A DNA stretch of 9,830 bases from an uncultured Clostridia bacterium (GCA_900554955.1 USJH01000027.1:1-9830), one strand, 5' to 3'; shown: positions 1 to 6,693, counted from the stretch's first letter. The notes: generated from the sequence alone by a model not told the origin. A program made the numbers and translations.

Positions 1-455
1 GCACGAGCACCAATGTCACCAAGTCTGCTTCCGTCCTTAAGGCCTTTTATTGCCTCAAAGAAGCATTGTTTAGTTACTTCTACTAGTTTCTTTTTTTCTT
101 CACTTACTTTTCCAACAAGAAAAGTACGTGCTGCATCGCCATGGAAACCGTCTTTAACAGCTCCAACGTCAATGCCGATAATTTGACCTTCTTTTAAAAC
201 AAGGTCTTTCTTTGGAATTCCGTGAACAACAACGTCATCAATAGATGCACAAATTGATGCAGGAAATCCTTCATAGTGCAAAAACGATGGTCTTGCACCT
301 CTACTTATTATATAATCGTGAGCAATTTTGTCAAGTTCAAGAGTGGAAATTCCTGGTTTGATGTGCTTTTCCAAAAGGTTTAACACTTCGCCAACAATTC
401 TTCCTGCCTCTCTCATTTTTTCAATTTGCTCAGGAGTCTTAACTTGCGTCATCAT
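1..455 (-). CDS. map: Methionine aminopeptidase type I, 3' end cut off by window edge
   Basis: Removes the initiator methionine from nascent proteins in the cytosol; a metal-dependent hydrolase of the pita-bread fold. I translated the 151 residues visible here. The opening TPEQIEKMREAGRIV is the usual type I start, with no added N-terminal zinc domain. Three conserved residues are present: His78 in VVVHGIP, and metal ligands Asp96 (IDVGA) and Asp107 (GDAAR). These sit within one position of the E. coli numbering (79, 97, 108). The remaining ligands lie beyond the edge. Two consecutive in-frame ATGs exist at 455 and 452. I prefer 455 because it overlaps the adk stop as TAATG and lies 11 nt after GGAG inside the adk end. 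Expected following genes are infA, rpmJ, rpsM and so on, but these are not visible. Identity is secure; the exact start is uncertain by one codon. Confidence 0.95.
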   Translation of the reverse strand, partial: MMTQVKTPEQIEKMREAGRIVGEVLNLLEKHIKPGISTLELDKIAHDYIISRGARPSFLHYEGFPASICASIDDVVVHGIPKKDLVLKEGQIIGIDVGAVKDGFHGDAARTFLVGKVSEEKKKLVEVTKQCFFEAIKGLKDGSRLGDIGAR

Positions 456-1069
456 TATTTTAAGATCTCCAATGCATTTTTCAATGTGTCTTCTGCTTTG
501 TCTTGGCAGATAACATCAACCAAAATGCCTTTATCTCTATAATAGTTGATAAGTGGACTTGTGTTTGTCACAAAAGTGTCAAAACGTTTTGCAACAGTTT
601 CAGGATTGTCGTCTTCACGAGCAAACAATTCTCCACCACATTCACACATCTCATTATCATAGTTGTTTGTGTTATAGATATTTCCGCAAGTCTTGCAAGT
701 TCTTCTTCCGCAAATTCTGTCAAGAATAACTTGTTTGTCAATAACGAGATTTAAACATTTATCAATGTCTGCAATCTCTTCAAGCAATTTTGCTTGTTCA
801 ATTGATCTTGGGAAACCATCAAGGATAAATCCATTTTTTGTATCACTTTGTGCAAGGCGGTTTTGAAGAAGCTCAATTACAACTTCGGTTGGAACAAGCT
901 TTCCACTTGTCATTATGTCTTTAACCTTGTTTCCAAGTTTACTTCCAGACTTAACCTCATTTCTGAGAAGATCGCCTGTTGAAATTGTTGGAATTTTAAG
1001 TTCTTTAATAAGACCGTTTGCAAGAGTGCCTTTTCCAGCACCTGGTGCACCAAGTAAAATTATTTTCAT
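455..1069 (-). CDS. adk: Adenylate kinase with cysteine-bearing LID
   Basis: Catalyses ATP + AMP = 2 ADP in the cytosol and maintains the adenylate pool. The protein has 204 residues, slightly shorter than the usual 212–217. The P-loop GAPGAGKG is at residues 7–14, the AMP-binding region with TGDLLRNEV is around 31–39, FILDGFPRS is at 81–89, and the LID follows at about 120–155. The LID carries Cys125, Cys128, Cys142 and Cys144, so it is probably a zinc-binding LID. The spacing is CxxC-x13-CxC rather than the usual CxxC-x16-CxxC/D, which accounts for the short length. The start is the ATG of MKIILLGAPG, 5 nt after AAAGGGG. A TTG start 17 codons upstream is open but falls in the intergenic stem-loop and has no SD. 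The gene follows secY after 64 nt and overlaps map by one base. Confidence 0.97.
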   Translation of the reverse strand: MKIILLGAPGAGKGTLANGLIKELKIPTISTGDLLRNEVKSGSKLGNKVKDIMTSGKLVPTEVVIELLQNRLAQSDTKNGFILDGFPRSIEQAKLLEEIADIDKCLNLVIDKQVILDRICGRRTCKTCGNIYNTNNYDNEMCECGGELFAREDDNPETVAKRFDTFVTNTSPLINYYRDKGILVDVICQDKAEDTLKNALEILK

Positions 1070-1094
1070 GAATTCCCCTTTCGTTATCAGCTTC

Positions 1095-1120
1095 TTGCCC
1101 AAAGGCAAAGCTTTGGGCAA
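1095..1120 (-). promoter_or_regulatory. Perfect stem-loop in the secY–adk gap
   Basis: Read on the minus strand, TTGCCCAAAG and CTTTGGGCAA form a perfect 10-bp inverted repeat around a six-base loop (CTTTGC). It lies between the secY stop and the adk SD and ends 25 nt before the adk ATG. Neither strand has a run of T after the stem, so it is not a classic intrinsic terminator. Possible roles are an RNA processing or stability element, a modulator of adk translation, or a DNA palindrome bound by a protein. The structure is seen directly; the role is unknown. Confidence 0.5.
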
Positions 1121-1132
1121 AACTGAAAACTA

Positions 1133-1138
1133 ATTATA
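1133..1138 (-). promoter_or_regulatory. Possible -10 box upstream of adk (weak)
   Basis: The minus strand reads TATAAT across the secY stop codon. Transcription starting about 7 nt downstream would place the stem-loop at the very 5' end of an adk-map message. I find no good TTGACA at 16–18 nt upstream (the bases there read about GGCGAA) and no extended TG motif. The hexamer is largely made of the secY TTA-TAA codons in AT-rich DNA, so chance is a likely explanation. Confidence 0.15.
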
Positions 1139-2441
1139 AAATGTTTTTATGTCTTTTCGCCATAAGTTGTGCTTCAAGTTGAGTGTTAAACTCAATTGCT
1201 ACACTAACAACGATAAGCATTCCTGTTGCAGTAAACGCATTGATAAGACCAAGCGAACCACCAGCAACATATCTAAATACGATAGATGGAACAATTGCAA
1301 TGAATGCAAGGAAAATTGCTCCAAATAAAGTTATTCTTTTTGAAACCCTTGATAGGTATTCAGTTGTAGGCTTTCCTGGACGGATTCCAGGGATAAATCC
1401 ACCTTGTTGTTGAATATTCAAGCTTACATCGGTTGGATTGAATTGAATTTGTGCATAAAAGTAAGCGAAGAACAAAATCAAAAGACCAACCAAAATGCTG
1501 TAAACAACACCACCAGCGCCAATATATTCATAATAGAATTTAGCAAAGCCACTGCTTTCGCTTGTAACACCGCAAAGTTGCATTATGATGTTTGGGAAAG
1601 TGATGATTGCTGTTGCGAAAATGATAGGCATAACACCATTAGCGTTAACCTTCAAAGGAATGTATGTTGATTGACCACCATACATTTTTCTTCCCTTCAC
1701 TTGTTTTGCATATTGCACTGGAATTTTTCTTTCAGCCAAATCGAAGAATACGATAAGAGCGAAAACAACAAATACCATTACAAGGAAACCAAGAAGTTCC
1801 CAAATTGCACTTGTAACACCATTAAAGATGTTTCCAAATGTGTTTACAAGTGAAAGTCCAGCAGTTGAAATGATACCAACAAAGATGATAAGTGACAAAC
1901 CATTGCCTACACCTTGTTCAGTGATTCTGTCGCCAATCCACATTGTAAGTGAAGCACCTGCAATGAGAGTAACGATAACGAAAATATATGTGAGCCACAT
2001 AAGATTCTCACCGAAAATTGGAGCGATAGAATCTTTATAGCCTAAAACAATACCAACACCCTGTGCAATTGCAAGGACAAGAGCAACAATTTTTGTGATA
2101 AGGTTAATTTTTTGTTTTCCATCATCACCTTGTTTGCTGAGTCTTTCAAGAGCAGGAATACCAAATGTCAAAAGTTGAACGATAATCGAGGCGTTGATAT
2201 AAGGCGTAACACCAAGGGCAAAGAACGCACCGTTTGAAAGAGCGCTACCAGTTACTGCATTAAGCAAACTGAGAATTCCCATTCCGTTTTCATTTGAAAC
2301 AGCATCGGCATATACTGATGCTTTAAGCCCTGGAACAGGAAGATAGCAACCCAAACGATAAATGAGAAGAAAAAGCATTGTCATTAAAATGGCTTTGCGA
2401 AGTTCTCTGTTCTTAAAAGCGCTTCCTAGTGTTTTAAACAT
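1134..2441 (-). CDS. secY: Preprotein translocase subunit SecY
   Basis: Central channel protein of the SecYEG translocon in the cytoplasmic membrane; it passes unfolded proteins across or into the membrane. The 435-residue length and pattern of about ten hydrophobic segments match the family. The first segment is at about 17–36, followed by the plug region. Family signatures are visible: TPYINASIIVQLL (79–91), GDRITEQGVGNGLSLIIF (170–187), AERKIPVQYAKQVKGRKMYG (236–255) in the cytosolic loop before TM7, and the C5 loop FNPTDVS...QQQGGFIPGIRPGKPT (334–359), where SecA and ribosomes dock. The C-terminus keeps QLEAQL but ends MAKRHKNIL rather than the more usual MRHY-type ending. The ATG overlaps the rplO stop as TAATG. 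Its SD, GAGGTGA, is formed by the last codons of rplO, implying coupling to L15 translation. Confidence 0.98.
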   Translation of the reverse strand: MFKTLGSAFKNRELRKAILMTMLFLLIYRLGCYLPVPGLKASVYADAVSNENGMGILSLLNAVTGSALSNGAFFALGVTPYINASIIVQLLTFGIPALERLSKQGDDGKQKINLITKIVALVLAIAQGVGIVLGYKDSIAPIFGENLMWLTYIFVIVTLIAGASLTMWIGDRITEQGVGNGLSLIIFVGIISTAGLSLVNTFGNIFNGVTSAIWELLGFLVMVFVVFALIVFFDLAERKIPVQYAKQVKGRKMYGGQSTYIPLKVNANGVMPIIFATAIITFPNIIMQLCGVTSESSGFAKFYYEYIGAGGVVYSILVGLLILFFAYFYAQIQFNPTDVSLNIQQQGGFIPGIRPGKPTTEYLSRVSKRITLFGAIFLAFIAIVPSIVFRYVAGGSLGLINAFTATGMLIVVSVAIEFNTQLEAQLMAKRHKNIL

Positions 2442-2884
2442 TATTTCACCTCAACTGTACCGCCAGCTTTGTTGATTTTTTCAACAGCACTTGGGGTAAA
2501 TTTTTCTGCTTTAACTGTCAAAGCTTTTGTAAGTGTTCCATTGCCAAGAACCTTAAGTCCATAAGGTTCGATTTTAGCAATAACACCTTTTGCTTTAAGC
2601 ATTTCGGCAGTTATAACAGTGTTAGGTTCAAATCTTTCAAGGTCACCAACATTGATTGTTGTGTAAACCTTTCTGAAATTATTTGTGAAGCCACGTTTTG
2701 GAAGTTGACGAATTAAAGGCATTTGTCCACCTTCAAATCCAGGTCTAACTCCACCGCCGCTTCTTGCATTTTGTCCTTTGTGACCTTTACCACTGGTTTT
2801 ACCAGTACCTGAGCCAATTCCTCTTCCAAGTCTTTTTGTTGACTTTACAGAGTTAGGAGCAGGAGACATTTCGTGTAATTTCAT
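2441..2884 (-). CDS. rplO: 50S ribosomal protein L15
   Basis: Late-assembling 23S rRNA-binding protein of the large subunit. The protein has 147 residues, the usual length. The glycine/basic N-terminal extension that threads into rRNA is evident: [12 protein letters not shown], then [20 protein letters not shown] (19–38), then [17 protein letters not shown] (42–58). The globular C-terminal domain follows from about residue 70. The start is supported by AAAGGAG eight bases upstream, placed inside the end of rpmD; only one base separates the rpmD stop from this ATG. The codons for the terminal VEVK double as the secY SD. Nothing in the protein is odd. Confidence 0.98.
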   Translation of the reverse strand: MKLHEMSPAPNSVKSTKRLGRGIGSGTGKTSGKGHKGQNARSGGGVRPGFEGGQMPLIRQLPKRGFTNNFRKVYTTINVGDLERFEPNTVITAEMLKAKGVIAKIEPYGLKVLGNGTLTKALTVKAEKFTPSAVEKINKAGGTVEVK

Positions 2885-2885
2885 A

Positions 2886-3419
2886 TTAGTTCTCCTTTAC
2901 GCTTTCAACAGTAACGAGATGTTTTACAACGAAAATCATTCCTCTTGTTTGAGCGTTATCTGGTTTAACTGTTTCATTGCCAATTTTATGAAGACCAAGA
3001 GCTTCAAGAGTTCTTTGTTGTTTTTCAAGTCTTCCACTTGCACTTTTAACAAGTCTGATTTTAAGCATTGGACCAGCAGCTTTCTTTGCAGGAGCTTTCT
3101 TTACTGGAGCTTTTGCTTCGGCAACTTTAACTTCAACTTTTTCTTCAGCTTTAACTTCTACTGTTTTTGCAGGAGCTTTTTTAACTGTTGTTTTTGTTGC
3201 AGTTGTTTTTGCAGTTTTAGCAGCTGCAGCCTTAGGAGCTGTAGCCTTTGCAGTTTTAGCAGCTGTAGCCTTTGGAGCTGTAGCTTTTGCAGTTTTAGCT
3301 GCTGTAGCCTTTGGAGCTGTAGCTTTTGCAGTTTTAGCTGCAGTTGTTTTAGGAGCAACTTTCTTTGGTTCTACTGCTGAAGCAGTTTCAGTTTTCTTTG
3401 TAGTTTTTGTTTCTGCCAT
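2886..3419 (-). CDS. rpmD: 50S ribosomal protein L30 with long Lys/Ala-rich N-terminal extension
   Basis: The C-terminal 60 residues (118–177) are a complete L30: [12 protein letters not shown], then [15 protein letters not shown], then [20 protein letters not shown]30 is a small 23S rRNA-binding protein normally of about 60 residues. Here it is preceded by 117 extra residues in the same frame. Residues 18–87 contain only Ala, Lys, Thr, Pro and Val, with three perfect copies of [13 protein letters not shown] (26–38, 39–51, 52–64) and a degenerate fourth. Residues 88–104 mix in Glu and Val, and 105–116 return to [12 protein letters not shown]. The region is probably disordered and strongly cationic. 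The start chosen is MAETKTTKK because AGGAGG lies 9 nt before it. A GTG 22 codons further upstream lies inside rpsE with no need for it. Met118 has no convincing SD, so separate expression of the core is not favoured. The position between rpsE and rplO is canonical. Confidence 0.95.
   Translation of the reverse strand: MAETKTTKKTETASAVEPKKVAPKTTAAKTAKATAPKATAAKTAKATAPKATAAKTAKATAPKAAAAKTAKTTATKTTVKKAPAKTVEVKAEEKVEVKVAEAKAPVKKAPAKKAAGPMLKIRLVKSASGRLEKQQRTLEALGLHKIGNETVKPDNAQTRGMIFVVKHLVTVESVKEN
3196..3351 (-). repeat. 39-bp in-frame tandem repeat within rpmD
   Basis: Four head-to-tail 39-base units lie at 3196–3234 (degenerate), 3235–3273, 3274–3312 and 3313–3351. The middle two differ at only 2 of 39 positions, while the last differs from its neighbour at 5, all by my direct comparison. 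Each unit encodes 13 residues of the L30 extension, so changes in copy number keep the reading frame. Near-identity at third codon positions points to recent duplication by slippage or unequal recombination rather than pure protein-level selection. The repeat also keeps other frames open here, producing spurious reading frames. Confidence 0.9.
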
Positions 3420-3432
3420 TGAATTTGTCCTC

Positions 3433-4056
3433 CTATCTAATTTCTTCCATGGTCTTTCCACGAAGAGCAGCAATTTTTTCAGCACTTCTGAGTTTCATAA
3501 GTCCATCAAATGTTGCTTTTACGCAGTTAACTGGGTTGTTTGAACCATAGAGTTTTGTTGTAATATCTTTAATGCCGGCAAGTTCAACAACGTCACGAAC
3601 TTTACCTCCGGCAATAACACCATTACCTTCTCTTGCTGGCATAAGCAAAACTTTTGTAGTTTCGAATTCACCAACAACTTCATGAGGAATGGTTGTTCCG
3701 CTAATGTCAATTTTAACCATATGACGTTTAGCATCTACACTTGCTTTTTCAATTGCAAGTGTAACTTCGGTGGCTTTACCCATTCCAACACCAACTCTGC
3801 CGTTTCTGTCACCAGCAACAACAACAGCGTTGAAACGCATTTTACGTCCACCTTTAACAGTTTTAGAAATTCTGTTAACGTTTACCATCTTTTTGTCGAT
3901 GCCATCGCTAACCTTTTCTGGTTTATTATCACGTCTTGATTTAGGACCTTTTTGGTTTCTATTAAATTTTCTCTCATTTGTTTTTTGTGCAGGAGCTTCA
4001 GCGTTTTCAACAACTGGTTCAACTGCTTCAACAATGGTTACGTTTTCTTCTGCCAT
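3433..4056 (-). CDS. rpsE: 30S ribosomal protein S5 with N-terminal extension
   Basis: Small-subunit protein near the mRNA entry channel, involved in decoding accuracy. The protein has 207 residues, against about 166 for B. subtilis S5. The core begins near residue 54 with KKMVNVNRISKTVKGGRKMRF. This includes the conserved VKGGR loop linked in other bacteria to spectinomycin response, and it is intact here. Further signatures are GDRNGRVGVGMGKA (82–95), GTTIPHEVVGEF (120–131), REGNGVIAGG (142–151) and the C-terminal SAEKIAALRGKTMEEI. The extra 50 or so N-terminal residues are two-part: acidic at 3–20, then Lys/Arg/Asn-rich at 25–48. The start is fixed by AGGAGG four bases upstream. The gene sits 8 nt after rplR and 13 nt before rpmD. 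Confidence 0.97.
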   Translation of the reverse strand: MAEENVTIVEAVEPVVENAEAPAQKTNERKFNRNQKGPKSRRDNKPEKVSDGIDKKMVNVNRISKTVKGGRKMRFNAVVVAGDRNGRVGVGMGKATEVTLAIEKASVDAKRHMVKIDISGTTIPHEVVGEFETTKVLLMPAREGNGVIAGGKVRDVVELAGIKDITTKLYGSNNPVNCVKATFDGLMKLRSAEKIAALRGKTMEEIR

Positions 4057-4064
4057 AATTCCTC

Positions 4065-4433
4065 CTAAAACTCGAGACCTGCTGATCTAGCGCCTTCGGC
4101 AACCTTTTCAACACGTCCGGTGTAAATATATCCACCACGATCAAACACAACTTCTTTGATTCCTGCTTTGAGTGCTTTCTTAGCAACAGCTTCGCCAACA
4201 ACAAAAGCTTGTTCTTTTTTGTTCTTGCCTTCAAGTTTGCTTGCTAAGTCTTTATCAAGAGAGTTTGCAGAGCAAAGAGTTTTACCAGTGCTGTCATCAA
4301 TGATTTGAGCATAAATGTTAGTTGTAGAACGGTAAACATTAAGTCTTGGTCTTTCACTTGTTCCAACAAGAGTGTTTCTAAGACGGTCATGTTTTGCTTT
4401 TCTAATTGTATTTTTATCAACCTTTTTAAACAT
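4065..4433 (-). CDS. rplR: 50S ribosomal protein L18
   Basis: Binds 5S rRNA together with L5 and helps form the central protuberance. The 122 residues match the usual length. Signatures include [20 protein letters not shown] (17–36), [14 protein letters not shown], and the C-terminal [22 protein letters not shown] (95–116), followed by AGLEF. The start ATG of [15 protein letters not shown] follows AAGGAG by 9 nt. The gene lies between rplF (11-nt gap) and rpsE (8-nt gap) in the standard spc order. No irregularity is seen. Confidence 0.98.
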   Translation of the reverse strand: MFKKVDKNTIRKAKHDRLRNTLVGTSERPRLNVYRSTTNIYAQIIDDSTGKTLCSANSLDKDLASKLEGKNKKEQAFVVGEAVAKKALKAGIKEVVFDRGGYIYTGRVEKVAEGARSAGLEF

Positions 4434-4444
4434 CTTTTCTCTCC

Positions 4445-4999
4445 TTATTTTTTACCTTTCTTGATTTCTTTCAAGTGTACAGGATCCTTTGTATAACGGA
4501 TTCCATATCCATGATAAGGTTCAATTGGTTTCAAAGCTTTAATGTCAGCTGCGAACTGACCAACTTTTTCATTATCAATACCAGCAACAACAATTTCATT
4601 TGCTGTTGGATTTGTAACTGTAAGTCCTTCTGGAATTTCAATTGAAACTGGATGTGAAAGTCCAAGGCTCAATGTGATTTTGTTTCCAGCAATTGTACAT
4701 TTATAACCGATTCCATTGAATGTTAAACTTTTTGTGAAACCTTCAGAAACACCTTTAACCATGTTGTGGATAAGTGCTCTGTAAAGTCCGTGTTTAGAAC
4801 GAACTTCATTTGTTTCAGCGTTTCTTACAAGAACAACAGCTGGTTTTCCATTGTGTTCTGTGTGTTCAAGTTTAACGCAATTTTCAACTGGACGACGAAG
4901 TGTTCCCTTTGGTCCTGCTACAACAATGATTCCGTCAACAGTTTCGTCAACAGTAACACCTTGAACAAGTTCAATTGGGGCTCTACCAATACGACTCAT
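4445..4999 (-). CDS. rplF: 50S ribosomal protein L6
   Basis: Large-subunit protein near the factor-binding site, contacting 23S rRNA by the sarcin–ricin region. The protein has 184 residues with the two-repeat L6 architecture. It opens [11 protein letters not shown], has [10 protein letters not shown] (32–41) in the first domain, and [20 protein letters not shown] followed by [11 protein letters not shown] in the second. The usual motif [10 protein letters not shown] appears near the C-terminus and the protein ends in a basic tail (KEIKKGKK). I chose the ATG at 4999 rather than the TTG seven codons upstream. It begins the family's standard N-terminus and has AAGGAGG at a good distance, overlapping the rpsH stop region. 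Confidence 0.98.
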   Translation of the reverse strand: MSRIGRAPIELVQGVTVDETVDGIIVVAGPKGTLRRPVENCVKLEHTEHNGKPAVVLVRNAETNEVRSKHGLYRALIHNMVKGVSEGFTKSLTFNGIGYKCTIAGNKITLSLGLSHPVSIEIPEGLTVTNPTANEIVVAGIDNEKVGQFAADIKALKPIEPYHGYGIRYTKDPVHLKEIKKGKK

Positions 5000-5013
5000 A
5001 TTCTTGCCCCTCC

Positions 5014-5412
5014 TTACCAAATATAGGCGAGAACTTCGCCACCGATTCCAAGATTTCTTGCATTTTTATCTGTCATTACACCTTTAGATGTTGACACAAT
5101 GGCAATGCCAAGTCCGCCAAGAACCTTTGGAAGTTCATCAGCACCAGCATAGATTCTAAGACCAGGCTTAGAAATTCTTTTAAGACCAGTGATAACTCTT
5201 TCTCCCTTAGGGCCATATTTGAATTTAATTACAAGATTTGTAAACTTTCCGTCGTTTACTTCTTCGAAAGAAGCAATAAATCCTTCATCGAGTAAGATTT
5301 GAGCGATGTCTCTCTTCATACGTGAAGTCTCAAAGCTAATGCTCTCTTTTTTAGTAACTTGGGCGTTTCTAATTCTTGTAAGCATATCTGCAATAGGGTC
5401 TGTGATTAACAT
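5014..5412 (-). CDS. rpsH: 30S ribosomal protein S8
   Basis: Primary 16S rRNA-binding protein of the small-subunit platform; in E. coli it also represses translation of the spc operon. The 132 residues match the family. It begins [16 protein letters not shown] (3–18) and ends with the S8 signature [20 protein letters not shown], then VLAYIW. AAGGAGG precedes the ATG by 10 nt. I looked near the rplE start for an obvious S8-type helix like the E. coli autoregulatory site and saw none, so regulation by S8 cannot be claimed. The gene follows rpsZ by 18 nt. Confidence 0.98.
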   Translation of the reverse strand: MLITDPIADMLTRIRNAQVTKKESISFETSRMKRDIAQILLDEGFIASFEEVNDGKFTNLVIKFKYGPKGERVITGLKRISKPGLRIYAGADELPKVLGGLGIAIVSTSKGVMTDKNARNLGIGGEVLAYIW

Positions 5413-5430
5413 ATATATCTTTCCTCCTTA

Positions 5431-5616
5431 TTACCAACTAGCTTTCTTAACGCCAGGAATTTGACCTTTGTAAGCAAGTTCTCTAAAACAGATTCTGCAA
5501 ATGCCATACTTTCTAAGAACAGCATGTGGTCTTCCGCAAATAGAGCATCTTGTATACTCACGCGTAGAGAATTTTTGTGGTTTTTGTTGTTTATTTATCA
5601 TTGATTTTTTAGCCAT
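5431..5616 (-). CDS. rpsZ: 30S ribosomal protein S14, zinc-binding type Z
   Basis: Small-subunit head protein needed for late 30S assembly. The 61 residues are those of the short, zinc-binding (C+) form rather than the roughly 90–100-residue zinc-free S14. The zinc ribbon is complete and normally spaced: Cys24 and Cys27 (CSIC), then Cys40 and Cys43 (CRIC), giving CxxC-x12-CxxC. The family ending [18 protein letters not shown] is perfect. AAGGAG precedes the ATG by 7 nt. Its presence between rplE and rpsH is the standard arrangement in Gram-positive bacteria. Whether a zinc-free paralogue exists elsewhere in the genome cannot be told from here. Confidence 0.98.
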   Translation of the reverse strand: MAKKSMINKQQKPQKFSTREYTRCSICGRPHAVLRKYGICRICFRELAYKGQIPGVKKASW

Positions 5617-5634
5617 ATCTTTCTCCTTCTACCC

Positions 5635-6177
5635 TTACGCCTTGAATGGCATGCCCATGAGTTTAAGTAATGATCTTGCTTCATCATCAGTTTTAGCGCT
5701 TGTAACGAAACAAACATCAAAACCACGAATCTTTTCAATCTTATCATAGACAATTTCTGGGAAAATAAGTTGCTCATGAACACCATAAGCATAGTTTCCT
5801 CTGCCATCAAATGCTTTTGGATCAAGTCCTCTGAAGTCACGAACTCTTGGAAGAGCGATTGACATGAATTTATCCATAAATTCATACATTCTTGTTCCAC
5901 GAAGTGTAACTTTTGCACCAATCTTCATGTTTTGTCTAACTTTGAAGTTAGCAACAGATTTCTTTGCAGTTGTAACGATTGGCTTTTGACCAGCGATAGC
6001 TGCAAGTTCTTCAACAGCTAAGTTAAAGCTCTTGCTGTTATCTTTAACATCACCAAGTCCCATGTTAAGAACGATTTTGTCGAGCTTTGGAACTTCGTTA
6101 ATATTCTTATAGCCGTATTCCTTCTCAAGAGCAGGAACAACTTCTTTCAAATATTTTTCTTTAAGTCTATTTGCCAT
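5635..6177 (-). CDS. rplE: 50S ribosomal protein L5
   Basis: 5S rRNA-binding protein of the central protuberance, contacting P-site tRNA. The 180 residues match the family. Signatures are [15 protein letters not shown] (29–43), the block [19 protein letters not shown] (63–81), [17 protein letters not shown] (87–103), and PRVRDFRGL with [20 protein letters not shown]. The ending [18 protein letters not shown] is typical. The SD (AGGAG) lies 11 nt before the ATG, a little far, and inside the last codons of rplX, so coupling to rplX translation is likely. The gap to the rplX stop is 6 nt. Confidence 0.98.
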   Translation of the reverse strand: MANRLKEKYLKEVVPALEKEYGYKNINEVPKLDKIVLNMGLGDVKDNSKSFNLAVEELAAIAGQKPIVTTAKKSVANFKVRQNMKIGAKVTLRGTRMYEFMDKFMSIALPRVRDFRGLDPKAFDGRGNYAYGVHEQLIFPEIVYDKIEKIRGFDVCFVTSAKTDDEARSLLKLMGMPFKA

Positions 6178-6183
6178 GTTTTA

Positions 6184-6693
6184 TTAAACTCCTCTTTGAG
6201 ATTTTCTTGCAGCTGTTGTTGCTTTTGTTTCTTTTGCAGCGCCAGTTGCTACGACTTTTTTAGCTGCAGTTTTCTTTACAGCTTTTTCTTCTGTAGTTTT
6301 TTCAGCTTTAGCTTTTTCAGCCTTCACTTCAGTTTTTTCAGCTTTCTTTGCTGATTTTTTTGTTTCCTTAACATATTTTTTGTCAAGGGCAGCACCACAT
6401 TTACATACTCTAACGCTCTTTCCATCTTGAACAGAATGTTTAACTCTTGTTGCTTTTCCGCAAACAGGGCAAACGATCATAACGTTAGAAACATCAATTG
6501 TGCCTTCTTTTTTAACGATTGAACTCTTTTCTTGAGCCTTTCTTGCTTTTGTATGACGTGAAATCATGTTAACGCCACTTACGATAATTCTGTTTTTGCT
6601 TGGATAAGTTCTTAAAACTTTACCTTGCTTTCCAGCATCTTTACCAGCAATAACAACAACGGTGTCGCCAGTTTTTACATTTAATGTGTTCAT
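6184..6693 (-). CDS. rplX: 50S ribosomal protein L24 with zinc-ribbon-like insert and long charged tail
   Basis: Assembly-initiating 23S rRNA-binding protein located beside the polypeptide exit tunnel. The KOW domain spans about residues 5–38 (VKTGDTVVVIAGKDAGKQGK), followed by NRIIVSGVNMISRHTKARK and the IVKKEGTIDVSNVMIVCP block. The C-terminal part of the core carries Cys75 and Cys78 (CPVC) and Cys97 and Cys99 (CKC). This resembles the four-cysteine L24 of many Clostridia but has one residue fewer in the second knuckle. The normal protein would end near residue 106. Here about 63 more residues follow, dominated by Lys, Ala, Glu and Thr (e.g. KKAEKTEVKAEKAKAEKTTE), ending ARKSQRGV. The ATG is supported by AGGAGG six bases upstream. 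No frameshift is needed, and the rplE SD lies in the final codons of this tail, so the extension is an integral part of the gene. Confidence 0.96.
   Translation of the reverse strand: MNTLNVKTGDTVVVIAGKDAGKQGKVLRTYPSKNRIIVSGVNMISRHTKARKAQEKSSIVKKEGTIDVSNVMIVCPVCGKATRVKHSVQDGKSVRVCKCGAALDKKYVKETKKSAKKAEKTEVKAEKAKAEKTTEEKAVKKTAAKKVVATGAAKETKATTAARKSQRGV

Noticed and set aside
1095..1120. Rho-independent terminator after secY
   Set aside because: The stem is perfect but has no T-run on either strand, so I kept it as a stem-loop of unknown role.
1070..1120. Seventeen-codon N-terminal extension of adenylate kinase from a TTG start
   Set aside because: The TTG lies in the hairpin without an SD, whereas the ATG at 1069 has AAAGGGG and begins the family-standard MKIILLGAPG.
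3158..3358. Minus-strand Leu/Gln/Lys repeat protein in another frame of rpmD
   Set aside because: Frame-shifted reading of the 39-bp repeat, with no independent start signal and fully inside the rpmD extension.
2919..3380. 153-codon plus-strand reading frame rich in Cys, Ser and Phe, opposite rpmD
   Set aside because: It is the antisense of the Lys/Ala tandem repeat. The repeat keeps several frames open, and the composition is a by-product; no family features are seen.
3069..3419. Separate histone H1-like or nucleoid protein gene fused upstream of L30
   Set aside because: The composition is similar, but no folded domain, stop or separate start divides it from L30. It is best treated as an extension of rpmD.
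3420..3485. Longer L30 starting at a GTG inside rpsE
   Set aside because: It would overlap rpsE by over 50 nt, while the ATG at 3419 has a strong, well-spaced AGGAGG just after the rpsE stop.
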